This document shows positions 1-8,257 of a stretch of 64,000 bases of DNA, piece after piece. The notes beneath the pieces are model-generated. The model did not search any database. It worked only from the letters and a program-made list of their open reading frames with translations, and had not been told where the DNA came from. The stretch's first letter is position 1; every line of letters begins with the position of its first letter. Origin of the DNA: Rathayibacter caricis DSM 15933 (lineage in GTDB: Bacteria; Actinomycetota; Actinomycetes; Actinomycetales; Microbacteriaceae); the NCBI RefSeq assembly GCF_003044275.1, contig NZ_PZPL01000002.1, forward strand, positions 62,001 to 126,000. Reading direction: 5' to 3'. The position numbers and the translations under genes were made by a program.

Positions 1-1
1 C

Positions 2-40
2 AGCACGATGGACTATTTCGTCGGACGTGCCCGCCCGTGA
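2..40 (+). CDS. Possible C-terminal tail of an upstream gene
   Basis: The first in-frame stretch reads thirteen codons ending in DYFVGRARP and a TGA stop at 38-40. It could be the end of a gene that starts before the window. It is too short to assign to a family. It would lie about 80 bases upstream of the first esterase and could share its transcript. Confidence 0.25.
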   Translation, partial: STMDYFVGRARP

Positions 41-123
41 GCAACCGGGACTTTCGAGCGACACATGCCCTCGCCTGAGGCGCGCTGTCGCGGCTGTCCC
101 TGGAGATCGTGAGGAAAAGAAGA

Positions 124-1071
124 ATGGTTCGGATCACCCGACAAGAGCGGTCCTTGCTTAGCCCCGAGGCGCAGAAATTTCTTAGATCGAACAGCGCTGC
201 GCGCATACCCGGCCCGGTGACCCGCCTCATCGCAAAGATCGCTCGGAAGAACGAGTCGAGGGACCGGCAGAAGTTACTCGACATCCACGCGACCGGCGCG
301 GGAGTCACCACGACAAGGCATGAACTTGACGGGATCGACCTGGTCGAATTCACCCCACCCGGCGTGTCCGCAGCCTCCGAGGCGTACGTCGTCAACATCC
401 ATGGCGGCGCGTTCATGCTCGGCGATGCCGACGACGCCTACCCTGCCATGATGTCGGTCTTGTTGAGGCTGCCCGTGGTTTCGATCCAGTACTCGCTGTC
501 GCCGGAGAGCGTCTACCCCGTGGCCCTGAACGAGTGCGTGGCCGCCATTCAGTCCCTGATTTCAACCCGAGGCCAGAGGTATGTATTGCTCGGTGACTCC
601 GCGGGTGGGAATTTGGCTCTAGCGGTCACGCTGCGCCTCGGTGCCGCCGGCTCGACGCTGCCCGCCGCCCTGGGTCTCAGCACACCCTGGACCGACCTCA
701 CCGGAATGGGCGACAGCTACGTCGCCAATGAAGGCCGAGACCCCCTGATCCGGTGGAAAGGTCAGCTCGACAAACTGGCGGCCCGATACAGGGGTAAGGC
801 CCAGGCGCAGGACCCGCTGATCTCTCCCATATACAATGCCTTCACCTCCTCCTTCCCCCCGTGCGTCATCGTCACCGGCACACGAGATCCGTTCCTCAGC
901 AACTGCGTCCGTCTCGCGGCCGCACTCGAGACGGCCGGTGCGCAGTCAATCTTGATGGTCGGTGAAGGCATGTGGCACGACTTCATCATCACCCCTGATG
1001 TTCCGGAATCTGCTCGGGCGCGGGAGCAGCTCGCCGGCCGCCTCCTCCAGCTCCTCGAGCCTCGTCCGTGA
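124..1071 (+). CDS. Alpha/beta hydrolase, hormone-sensitive-lipase-type esterase
   Basis: Predicted cytoplasmic carboxylesterase or lipase of about 315 residues. It carries the HGG oxyanion-hole motif (HGGAF near residue 93), the nucleophile elbow GDSAGG (Ser near 159), and a late GTRDP aspartate and MWHDF histidine that complete the triad. This order is typical of the HSL family, and the length is normal. ATG at 124 is preferred over the in-frame GTG at 109 because GAGGAAAAGAAG lies just before it. No signal peptide is seen, so the substrate is probably a small ester inside the cell. The next gene, an SGNH hydrolase, starts 26 bases after the stop, so the two are likely co-transcribed. The true substrate is unknown. 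Confidence 0.85.
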   Translation: MVRITRQERSLLSPEAQKFLRSNSAARIPGPVTRLIAKIARKNESRDRQKLLDIHATGAGVTTTRHELDGIDLVEFTPPGVSAASEAYVVNIHGGAFMLGDADDAYPAMMSVLLRLPVVSIQYSLSPESVYPVALNECVAAIQSLISTRGQRYVLLGDSAGGNLALAVTLRLGAAGSTLPAALGLSTPWTDLTGMGDSYVANEGRDPLIRWKGQLDKLAARYRGKAQAQDPLISPIYNAFTSSFPPCVIVTGTRDPFLSNCVRLAAALETAGAQSILMVGEGMWHDFIITPDVPESARAREQLAGRLLQLLEPRP

Positions 1072-1096
1072 GCGAAGGACTGAGGCGGGCCAGATC

Positions 1097-1894
1097 ATGA
1101 GCAGGGCCTTCGCAAGCTACGCGGCCATCGGGGACAGCTTCGCCGAAGGGCTCGGTGGCGACCGGCCCGATGGCTCCCATCGAGGCTGGGCAGATCTCGT
1201 CGCCCACGGTCTGGTACACGCATCGACGACAACCGTCACTCACGCGAACCTCGCCATCCGCGGCAAGCTCCTCGATCCTCTGCTCGCGGAACAGCTCGAG
1301 CCCGCGATCACACTGCGACCCGAGCTCTTGAGCATCAGCGGAGGCAACAACGACATCATCCGGCCGACGGTCTCGATCACCGCGAACCTCGCACGCCTGG
1401 AGGTGGCCATCGACCGAGCCGTCGAGAGCGGCATCCATGTTGTGTTCGTGACGGTGGCGAACATGACGCGGCATCTTCCCCTCGGCCACGTCATCGAGAC
1501 AAGGGGTGACCGGTTCGCTCTCGGCATCCAGAAGTGGGATGGGAAGGACAACGTAACAGTCGTCGACAACTGGTTCGACGAAACGTTGTACGACCTCCGC
1601 TTCTGGGCACCAGACAGGCTGCATTTGAACACCGCGGGTCACCTGCATGCTGCCCGAAAAATTCCCGCAGCCCTGGGCGTCGAGGTCCAGCAGACGCTCG
1701 ATCCGGTCGTAGAGGAGTTGCGGCACAGGTCCAGCGGCGTCTACTGGAGGGAACTCGTGCAGCCGTGGATCGGTCGGCGGGTGACGGGCCGATCGTCCGG
1801 TGACGGGCGGCGGCCCAAGAGCCCGACCATGCAACCCGTCGTTACACGCGCTGGCGCTACGACGACGGGAGAGATCGAGTCGTGGGAAATTTGA
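1097..1894 (+). CDS. SGNH/GDSL-family hydrolase
   Basis: A 265-residue SGNH-fold esterase. Block I is GDSFAEG with the catalytic Ser near residue 13, a GGNND segment supplies the block III Asn, and DRLHLNTAGH near the end supplies the catalytic Asp and His. There is no signal peptide, so it acts in the cytoplasm. A longer in-frame reading upstream would overlap the preceding esterase by over 100 bases; ATG 1097 removes that overlap and begins directly before the conserved block. The last 50 residues are basic and low-complexity, and look non-catalytic. Paired with the esterase upstream and the TetR gene 43 bases downstream, it may help strip acyl groups from an imported compound (inference). 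Confidence 0.82.
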   Translation: MSRAFASYAAIGDSFAEGLGGDRPDGSHRGWADLVAHGLVHASTTTVTHANLAIRGKLLDPLLAEQLEPAITLRPELLSISGGNNDIIRPTVSITANLARLEVAIDRAVESGIHVVFVTVANMTRHLPLGHVIETRGDRFALGIQKWDGKDNVTVVDNWFDETLYDLRFWAPDRLHLNTAGHLHAARKIPAALGVEVQQTLDPVVEELRHRSSGVYWRELVQPWIGRRVTGRSSGDGRRPKSPTMQPVVTRAGATTTGEIESWEI

Positions 1895-1937
1895 CGAGGT
1901 TCAATGGTGGGCCCGTCGACAATGTCTTGGAGACGAA

Positions 1938-2516
1938 ATGACACAGACCCCCGTTCGACGACGACGACTCGCCCCCGAGGCGCGACGCGAGGAGATCCTC
2001 CACATCGCAACACGTCTCCTCTCCGAGCGCGGCTTCAACGGGGTAGCACTGCAGGACGTGGCTGACGCGGCAGGGATGGCGAAGTCGGGTGTGCTTCATC
2101 ATTTCCCCACCAAGGACAACCTGCTCGTCGAGCTGCTGAAGTATCGCGATCAAGGCGATCCCTCTCCGGCCGACCTTCTCGCCATTCCCGATCTCGATCG
2201 GGCGACCGCACGGGAGCTTTTGGACCAGGTGGTCGCGCGAAACTTCGAGCGACCGGAGATCGTCCGCCTCTTCACCGTGCTCGCGACAGAGTCGCTCGAT
2301 CCCGCACATCCGGCCCATCAGTACTTCGGGGAGCGTCTCGCCAACCTCCGGATCGCTATCACTGAGGTGGCCTCGTTGATCCACCCCAACCCTGAGAGCG
2401 CGGCTCTGCGGATCATCGCTTTTCTCGACGGGTTGCAATTGCTCTGGCTCCGAGACGAGACCGCGCCCGTCCTCGCACTCTGGGCGGACTTCGCTGATGG
2501 CTTGTTCGCAGAGTAG
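1938..2516 (+). CDS. TetR-family transcriptional regulator
   Basis: A 192-residue protein with a classic TetR N-terminal helix-turn-helix at roughly residues 15-60, containing ERGFNGVALQDVADAAGMAKSG followed by the LHHFPTKDNLL signature. The C-terminal half is the divergent ligand pocket. ATG 1938 is chosen because TTGGAGA lies just upstream; the open frame extends further back, but that part overlaps the SGNH gene. It precedes a promoter that carries a perfect 7+7 inverted repeat (2577-2592), so it most likely represses the MFS/GH3 operon and responds to a sugar or aglycone. The ligand cannot be told from sequence. Confidence 0.9.
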   Translation: MTQTPVRRRRLAPEARREEILHIATRLLSERGFNGVALQDVADAAGMAKSGVLHHFPTKDNLLVELLKYRDQGDPSPADLLAIPDLDRATARELLDQVVARNFERPEIVRLFTVLATESLDPAHPAHQYFGERLANLRIAITEVASLIHPNPESAALRIIAFLDGLQLLWLRDETAPVLALWADFADGLFAE

Positions 2517-2540
2517 CTCGTCGCGCGCAACTGGCCGTGG

Positions 2541-2592
2541 TTGCACGTGTCCCTCCTGCGGTCTAAAGTGACGCTACCGACCAAGTGGTCGG
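2541..2592 (+). promoter_or_regulatory. Promoter with TetR-type operator ahead of the MFS/GH3 operon
   Basis: TTGCAC at 2541-2546 and TAAAGT at 2564-2569 are separated by 17 bases, a good sigma-70-type promoter. Eight bases past the -10 box lies CCGACCAAGTGGTCGG (2577-2592), a perfect 7-bp inverted repeat around an AG centre. This placement over the start region is what a repressor site should look like, and the palindrome resembles known TetR operators. The TetR gene ends 24 bases before the -35 box. Confidence 0.75.
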
Positions 2593-2719
2593 CAACGATT
2601 CTCGCGCGCGCTGAGGTCTTCACCTCAAGAACGGATAATGATGTCCGCCCCCCCTCCTCAACGTTCCCACCGGTACCCCTAATCCAGGAGCCGTCCGGTC
2701 TCGAACCGGCCTTGCTCGG

Positions 2720-3907
2720 TTGTCTTTCGGGATCTTCTTCGCGGCTGTTGCCGTCTTCGCCCCTTCGTTGGGCACGTCGATAGCCCTGCTCCCGGCACGG
2801 CTGGCGGAAGCGGCACCGTCGGACAAGGTGACGCTGCTCGCTATCTTCGCCGCCTTGGCAGCCGTCGTGTCCTTCTTGTCGATCCTGACCTTCGGCACTA
2901 TCTCGGATCGGACACGTGGCCGCTTCGGCAAGCGAAACCCCTGGGTGCTGATCGGAGGCGTGGTCTCGGCTGGCGCAACCATATTGCTCGCCTTCGCCGA
3001 CTCGGTGCCCTCGTTGGGGGCCGGCTTCCTGCTCCAGGCCGTCGGCATCAACATCGTCTTGGGCGCTCTGACGCCAGTCATCCCTGATCGCGTTCCCAGC
3101 CACCGCAGGGGAGTTGTATCGACCGCCTTGGGAGCTGGCACTCTCATCGGCGGTACCGTCGGAGTAGTGGCCGCATCCGCGTTCGCACCCGATCACCGGG
3201 CAGCGTTTCTGGTGCTCGCTGTCGTCGCCCTCGTCCTGACGGTCGCGTACCTCGCGTGCGCTCCGGACTTCTCGAATCGAGATGAGCCGGTCACCCGCCG
3301 GAGCTCTTCACTGCTCGCATCGATCAGCTTCCCCCGCAACGCGCCGGACTTCTACTGGGCCTTCTTCGGCCGCCTCGGAGTCATCCTCGGTTATTACACC
3401 GTTGGCGCATTGCAATTCTTCGTACTCAGCGAGCACCTCGGACTTGACGAAGTGAAGTCAGCTCAGCTGCTCGGCACGGCTGCCGTCGTCAATCTCATCG
3501 GGTCGCTAGTCGGGGCGCTGTCAGCGGGTCCACTCTCCGACCTGATCCACCGCCGCAAAGCGGTGACCGTCGCGTCCGCCATCATCATCGGGGTCGGTGT
3601 CGTCATACCCGCGCTCGTGCCGGAGCCGCTCGGATTCCTGGTCTATACCGGGATCGCTGGGCTCGGGCTCGGCATGTTCTTCTCGGTCGACGCAGCGCTC
3701 CTCAGTGAGCTCCTCCCCTCCGAGGACTCGAGAGGCAAAGACCTCGGGCTCCTCGCTCTGGCGACTAACGCCGGTCAGCTACTGGGACCCCTCGCGGGCG
3801 CGGCGGCCGTCGGGACCGGGATGGGGTTCTCTCCCGTCTTCGTCATCGCTCTCGTCTTCTGTGTGGTGGGTGGCCTCCTCCTCCTACCCATCCGATCTGT
3901 GAAATGA
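2720..3907 (+). CDS. MFS transporter (sugar or glycoside type), N-terminus uncertain
   Basis: Integral membrane transporter of about 395 residues with twelve predicted hydrophobic segments. It has the MFS loop 2-3 signature in ISDRTRGRFGKRNP, the general pattern of glycoside:cation and related MFS importers, and a second-half counterpart at GPLSDLIHRRKA. The open frame gives only a TTG start at 2720 with no ribosome site, which leaves almost no cytoplasmic N-terminus. An ATG at 2641 opens a plausible leader (MSAPPPQRSHRYP) in the neighbouring frame and stops after 13 codons; a one-base change would join it to this ORF. It lies 60 bases before the GH3 gene and probably imports the glycoside that the GH3 enzyme cleaves. 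Confidence 0.82.
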   Translation: MSFGIFFAAVAVFAPSLGTSIALLPARLAEAAPSDKVTLLAIFAALAAVVSFLSILTFGTISDRTRGRFGKRNPWVLIGGVVSAGATILLAFADSVPSLGAGFLLQAVGINIVLGALTPVIPDRVPSHRRGVVSTALGAGTLIGGTVGVVAASAFAPDHRAAFLVLAVVALVLTVAYLACAPDFSNRDEPVTRRSSSLLASISFPRNAPDFYWAFFGRLGVILGYYTVGALQFFVLSEHLGLDEVKSAQLLGTAAVVNLIGSLVGALSAGPLSDLIHRRKAVTVASAIIIGVGVVIPALVPEPLGFLVYTGIAGLGLGMFFSVDAALLSELLPSEDSRGKDLGLLALATNAGQLLGPLAGAAAVGTGMGFSPVFVIALVFCVVGGLLLLPIRSVK

Positions 3908-3967
3908 CCGATGCCGCGTTCCGCCCCCTCCTCCCCCTACTGCTGGACTCTTGAAAGGCTGAAGCAT

Positions 3968-6406
3968 ATGACCTCCACCTCTTCAGAATCGCGGACCACG
4001 GGTGCCGACGACGTCTTTGTGTCCGATCTGACCCTGAACGAGAAGGTGTCACTCGTCGTCGGGGCGAGCGGTTCCGAAACCGTCGCTATCGAGCGGTTGA
4101 ACGTCCGCTCGGTGCGCCTCGTCGATGGCCCTCACGGGGTTCGGCGACACGTGGATGGAGCTTCGCTGGGGATGTTCGATTCGCTGCCCGCCACATGCTT
4201 CCCGACGGCGGTGACGCTCGGTTCCAGCTGGAATACGGCGCTCATGCAGGAGGTGGGCGTAGCACTCGGACTCGAGGCTGCGGCCGCCGAGATCGACGTG
4301 CTACTCGGCCCGGGAGCCAATCTCAAGCGAACTCCTCTCGGGGGCCGCAACTTCGAGTACTTCTCCGAGGACCCGGCTCTTTCCAGCGGCATGGCTTCAG
4401 CGTGGATACGCGGGGTGCAGAGCACAGGCGTGGGAGCATCATTGAAGCATTTCGCGGCGAACAACGCCGAGCAACGCCGATACGGAATCGATGTCTACGT
4501 CGACGAGAGGGCACTCCGCGAGCTCTATCTCGCCAGCTTCGAACGATCCGTGATCGACGAAAAGCCTCGCACGATCATGGCGGCCTACAGCAAGCTGAAC
4601 GGCATCCACTGCACAGAGAACACCTGGCTTCTCAAGGACCTTTTGCGCGCGGAATGGGGCTACCACGGCCTGATCGTCTCCGACTGGGGAGCCGCTTGGG
4701 ACGGCGTGGCCGCCCTACGAGGGGGAACTGACCTGACGATGCCGGGACCCCTTCCCGCCCGAGGCATCCTCACGGCCCTCGAACGCGGCGAGATCGCGAT
4801 TACCCATCTCGACGAGGCCGCGGGCCGTGTGCTCGATCTCGCGAAGCGGCCCGCCCCCATGTCATCGGTAATCGATCACGAATCTCACCATCGGCTCGCT
4901 CGACGGGCAGCGGCGGAAGGCACCGTTCTTCTCAAGAACGACGGCGGCATGCTTCCCCTTGCCGCTGGCAAGACCATTGCGCTGATCGGCGCGTTCGCGA
5001 AAACCCCTCGTTATCAGGGGGCGGGGAGTTCGAACGTCGTGCCGACCAGACTGGACGACCTCGCCGACGTCCTCAGCTGCGCGGTCGGAGCCAAAGATGT
5101 CACGTACTCCCCGGGATACGACCGAACAGAGAGCACCACAACGCCGTCGATGCTCGCGGACGCCGCGAACGCGGCGAGCATGGCGAACATCGCCCTCGTG
5201 GTCATCGGACTTCCGGAGGTTCTCGAATCCGAGGGCGTTGACCGACGCCACATGCAACTACCTCCAGCTCACAACGAACTCGTCGCCGCCGTCATGGCCG
5301 CGAACCCGCAAACCGTCGTAGTTCTGATGAACGGCTCGCCGGTGGAGATGCCGTGGCGGGACGAGGTGCCTGCCATCCTCGAGGCCTACCTGGGAGGTCA
5401 GGCCGGCGGCTCGGCACTAGCCGACGTTCTGCTCGGAGTCTCGGAGCCCGGCGGCCGACTGGCGGAGAGCTTCCCCGCCCGATATTCCGACCACCCAGTG
5501 TCCAGTCTCCCGGCTGGACCGAAGCAGACCGAGTACCGGGAAGGCATCTTTCTCGGGTACCGCTATTTCGACACAGCCCAGGTCGAGGTCGCCTTCCCGT
5601 TCGGTCACGGTCTCTCGTACACGACCTTCCAGTGGGGAGAGGCCACCCTCCTGCAATCGGGCTCCGTCGATTCGGCCGACCTCTCGGTGACGTTGACCAT
5701 GACGATCAAGAACGTCGGCGTGAGATCAGGTTCCGAAGTCGTCCAGATCTACGTCTCGGATCCTAAGGCGAGCGTCTACCGACCGGCTCAGGAATTGCGT
5801 GCGTTCGAGAAGGTGCATCTCGCTCCCGACGAGGACTCGATCGTCACTTTCCAGCTCGACAACAGGGCCTTCGCCTACTGGGACGTGGAGACGCAGGGCT
5901 GGGTGGTCGAACCGGGCCAGTTCTACGTACACGTCGGAGCATCATCGCGCGACATCCGACAGACGGTGGAGATCAAAATTGCGAGCTTCTCGCCGCATGC
6001 TCAGACTTCCAAGGCGCCGAACCCGTACGAGCACGTCAACCCGGACGCGTTTACACGGGCCGGATTCGAGGCTCTCCTCGGACGGAGACTGCCTTCGAAC
6101 GAGGCCCCGCAGGCGGGACGATTCGGCCTGGACACCGCTCTCGGGGACATGCAAGGCACCCTCGTCGGCCGCGTGCTGTTCCGTCTCATGCGCCGACTAG
6201 TAGCTCGAGAGCTCGGCGTCCCGAAAGGTGACCCGCTAATAGCAATCGCGTCAGACGTGGTCAAGCAGATCAACTTCCGAATGTTCCCCACCTTGAGCGG
6301 CGGAACGGTCACCCCTGCCCGTGCGCGAGTGCTCCTATGGGTTGTCAATCGTTGCTCCCGGTCGTTCCTGGGACGTCGCGGCGGGGAAGTTCGTCGACCC
6401 GATTGA
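3968..6406 (+). CDS. Glycoside hydrolase family 3, cytoplasmic beta-glucosidase type
   Basis: An 812-residue GH3 enzyme. The N-terminal barrel includes DGPHGVRR, the KHFAANNAEQRR substrate-binding block near residue 160, and GLIVSDWGA with the catalytic nucleophile Asp near 239. The GH3 C-terminal sandwich (KNDGGMLPL, GAGSSNV, VVVIGLPEVLESEG) follows, then a fibronectin-III-like domain around FPFGHGLSYT. No signal peptide is present, so it hydrolyses imported beta-glycosides. ATG 3968 follows GAAAGG with good spacing. The final 120 residues (about 690-812) form an extra helical tail. The preceding MFS gene and its operator make this part of a TetR-controlled uptake-and-cleavage operon. Sugar specificity is not determined. 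Confidence 0.92.
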   Translation: MTSTSSESRTTGADDVFVSDLTLNEKVSLVVGASGSETVAIERLNVRSVRLVDGPHGVRRHVDGASLGMFDSLPATCFPTAVTLGSSWNTALMQEVGVALGLEAAAAEIDVLLGPGANLKRTPLGGRNFEYFSEDPALSSGMASAWIRGVQSTGVGASLKHFAANNAEQRRYGIDVYVDERALRELYLASFERSVIDEKPRTIMAAYSKLNGIHCTENTWLLKDLLRAEWGYHGLIVSDWGAAWDGVAALRGGTDLTMPGPLPARGILTALERGEIAITHLDEAAGRVLDLAKRPAPMSSVIDHESHHRLARRAAAEGTVLLKNDGGMLPLAAGKTIALIGAFAKTPRYQGAGSSNVVPTRLDDLADVLSCAVGAKDVTYSPGYDRTESTTTPSMLADAANAASMANIALVVIGLPEVLESEGVDRRHMQLPPAHNELVAAVMAANPQTVVVLMNGSPVEMPWRDEVPAILEAYLGGQAGGSALADVLLGVSEPGGRLAESFPARYSDHPVSSLPAGPKQTEYREGIFLGYRYFDTAQVEVAFPFGHGLSYTTFQWGEATLLQSGSVDSADLSVTLTMTIKNVGVRSGSEVVQIYVSDPKASVYRPAQELRAFEKVHLAPDEDSIVTFQLDNRAFAYWDVETQGWVVEPGQFYVHVGASSRDIRQTVEIKIASFSPHAQTSKAPNPYEHVNPDAFTRAGFEALLGRRLPSNEAPQAGRFGLDTALGDMQGTLVGRVLFRLMRRLVARELGVPKGDPLIAIASDVVKQINFRMFPTLSGGTVTPARARVLLWVVNRCSRSFLGRRGGEVRRPD

Positions 6407-6507
6407 TTAGATAGCTTGTCGTTGTCGACGCCGATCGGCGCGCCTTAACTGCCCCTCGTGGGCTACGCCTGTTGCGAAGCGACAGCTCCCTCAGCTGCTA
6501 CAACGAC

Positions 6508-7188
6508 CTAGATGGCGTCCGAATCGGCCTGGACCAGATTCCGCGATGCGGTTCGCATGTGCGCCATGATCGTCTCCCGCGCACGAGAGACGTCGACAGT
6601 GCCGATGGCATCGACGATCTCCCGATGACGGTCCACGCTCATGTTCTCGGTAGCCCGCTCAAATCCTCCATACATAATCGACATGCGAATCGACCCTTCG
6701 AGCGCTTCCCACGAAGTGAGAAGCGTGACGTTCTCGGTGATGGTGATGAGGGTGCGATGGAAGTCGAGGTCTGCTTCGATCCGTTCCTCGAGTTCCAGAC
6801 CCGTCGCGGTCGCCATCCTGGACAGAGCGGAGCGCAGCTGGTGCACAGCTGTCTCGCGGTGCTCGCCCTCGATGATTAGTCGTGCCGCGAGCGACTCGAG
6901 TGCGCCGCGGACGATGAAGATGTCGTGGATCTCTTTCGGGGTGAGTACGCGCACGAGCATGCGGCCGCGGGGCCCGCTAGTGATGAGTCCTTGCTGCTGC
7001 AGCTCGCGCATCGCCTCGCGCAGCGTGCCGCGACTGATCTGCAGCCGCTGCGCGAGGTCGACCTCGGAGAGGTGGGTTCCGGGGGTCATCTCACCGGAGG
7101 TGATGGCCCGACGGAGCGCACCGAGGGCGAGTTGACGGAGATTCGTGCGTTCGAGGCCCAGGAGAGCGGTCAAATCAGCGGCCATCAT
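6508..7188 (-). CDS. GntR-family regulator with FCD ligand domain
   Basis: A 226-residue FadR-type regulator. Residues 15-75 form the winged helix (LRRAITSGEMTPGTHLSE, LAQRLQISRGTLREAMREL, GLITSGPRGRM), and the rest is an all-helical FCD domain with the metal-ligand-type pattern D-x3-H (DLDFHRTL) and later histidines in HREIVDAI and AHMRTA. FCD regulators usually sense a small carboxylate or sugar acid. Two adjacent ATG codons open the gene; AGCGAGGAC precedes them. It is transcribed in the same direction as the transketolase pair, which ends 73 bases upstream. TGTCGACA-type sites lie just upstream and again in the SDR/MFS control region, so it probably regulates itself and that pathway. Confidence 0.92.
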   Translation of the reverse strand: MMAADLTALLGLERTNLRQLALGALRRAITSGEMTPGTHLSEVDLAQRLQISRGTLREAMRELQQQGLITSGPRGRMLVRVLTPKEIHDIFIVRGALESLAARLIIEGEHRETAVHQLRSALSRMATATGLELEERIEADLDFHRTLITITENVTLLTSWEALEGSIRMSIMYGGFERATENMSVDRHREIVDAIGTVDVSRARETIMAHMRTASRNLVQADSDAI

Positions 7189-7210
7189 GTCCTCGCTGGT
7201 TGCGATGCGG

Positions 7211-7232
7211 TGTCGACAGGAAGATGTCGACG
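7211..7232. promoter_or_regulatory. Candidate GntR operator pair upstream of the GntR gene
   Basis: TGTCGACA at 7211-7218 and TGTCGACG at 7225-7232 sit 23 to 44 bases upstream of the GntR start codon. The GT-x-AC core fits FadR/FCD-type operators. The same 8-mer recurs at 10630-10637 in the divergent control region of the pathway genes. Binding is inferred. Confidence 0.55.
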
Positions 7233-7261
7233 GTCGCCCCGAGTCTACGAGGCGACAGAGT

Positions 7262-8257
7262 TCAGCCGAGCTCGGACAGGACCTTCACGACGATCCGCTC
7301 GGTGGTGAGCCCGTAGCGCTCGTGCAAGGTGGGCAGGGCGCCGGCGTCGAGGAAGGCATCCGGGAGCGCGACCGGTACGACGCGGCGTCCGACTCCGCGC
7401 TGCACGAGGGCGGATGCGACGGTCTCGAAGAGGCCGCCGACGACGGAGTGGTTTTCGAGGGTGACGGCAAGACGCGGAGTGTCGAGTTGGGCGACGACGG
7501 TCTCGGCGTCGAAGGGCTTGATGGTTGGGGAGTGCACGACGGCGACGTCGACCTTGTGCGCGGCGAGGGCCTTCGCCGCCTGAAGGGCTCGCATCGTCAT
7601 CAGACCGCTGGAGACGAAGACCACGTCGGCGCCCTCTCGAAGCACCTTGGCCTTCCCGAGCTCAAAGCGGTAGTCGTACTCGTCCAGCACCGTCGGGACC
7701 TTCCCGCGCAGGAGCCGGAGGTAGGAGGGGCCGCTGCTCGCAGCGAGTTGCGGCACTGCCTGCTCGATGTCGGTCGAATCGCACGGGTCGACGATCGTGA
7801 GGTTCGGCATCCCGCGGAAGATCGCGATGTCCTCCGTCGCCTGGTGACTCGGACCGTAGCCAGTAGTCAAGCCTGGCAGGCCTCCGACGATGTTGACGTT
7901 GAGGTTCGGTTCGGCGATATCGAGGCAGAGGAAGTCGTAGGCGCGTCGAGCGGCGAAGACGGAGTACGTCGAGGCGAAGGGCACAAATCCCGTCTCGGCG
8001 AGTCCGGCGGCGGCACCGAACAGTACCTGCTCGGCCATTCCCATCTGGAAGAAGCGATCGGGGTGCGCATGCTGGAACACGTGCATGTCGGTGTACTTGC
8101 CGAGGTCGGCGGTGAGGCCGACGATCCGCTGATCCGTTTCGGCCAACGCCGCGAGGGCATGGCCGAAGGGCGCCGAGGCGGTCTTCTGGCCGGGATCCGC
8201 GAACGACGCGATCATCGCCGACGTCTTGAGCTTGGGGGCGGGGGTGGTGGTGTTCAT
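7262..8257 (-). CDS. Transketolase-like C-terminal subunit (pyrimidine-binding)
   Basis: A 331-residue protein matching the pyrimidine and C-terminal domains of transketolase as a separate subunit. Recognisable blocks are RIVGLTADLGKYTDMH, the catalytic-site segment FFQMGMAEQ with the conserved Glu that activates thiamine diphosphate, YGPSHQATEDIAI, and the C-terminal ENHSVVGGL. It should pair with the product of the overlapping upstream gene, whose stop shares the ATGA at 8254-8257; tight translational coupling suits equal subunit amounts. Split transketolases are known in carbohydrate and sulfosugar pathways (for example apulose-4-phosphate and sulfofructose transketolases). The true donor substrate is open. 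Confidence 0.9.
   Translation of the reverse strand: MNTTTPAPKLKTSAMIASFADPGQKTASAPFGHALAALAETDQRIVGLTADLGKYTDMHVFQHAHPDRFFQMGMAEQVLFGAAAGLAETGFVPFASTYSVFAARRAYDFLCLDIAEPNLNVNIVGGLPGLTTGYGPSHQATEDIAIFRGMPNLTIVDPCDSTDIEQAVPQLAASSGPSYLRLLRGKVPTVLDEYDYRFELGKAKVLREGADVVFVSSGLMTMRALQAAKALAAHKVDVAVVHSPTIKPFDAETVVAQLDTPRLAVTLENHSVVGGLFETVASALVQRGVGRRVVPVALPDAFLDAGALPTLHERYGLTTERIVVKVLSELG

Noticed and set aside
1908..1930. GTCGACA near the first TetR gene as another GntR site
   Set aside because: Single partial match in a different locus; the hexamer GTCGAC is common in high-GC DNA.
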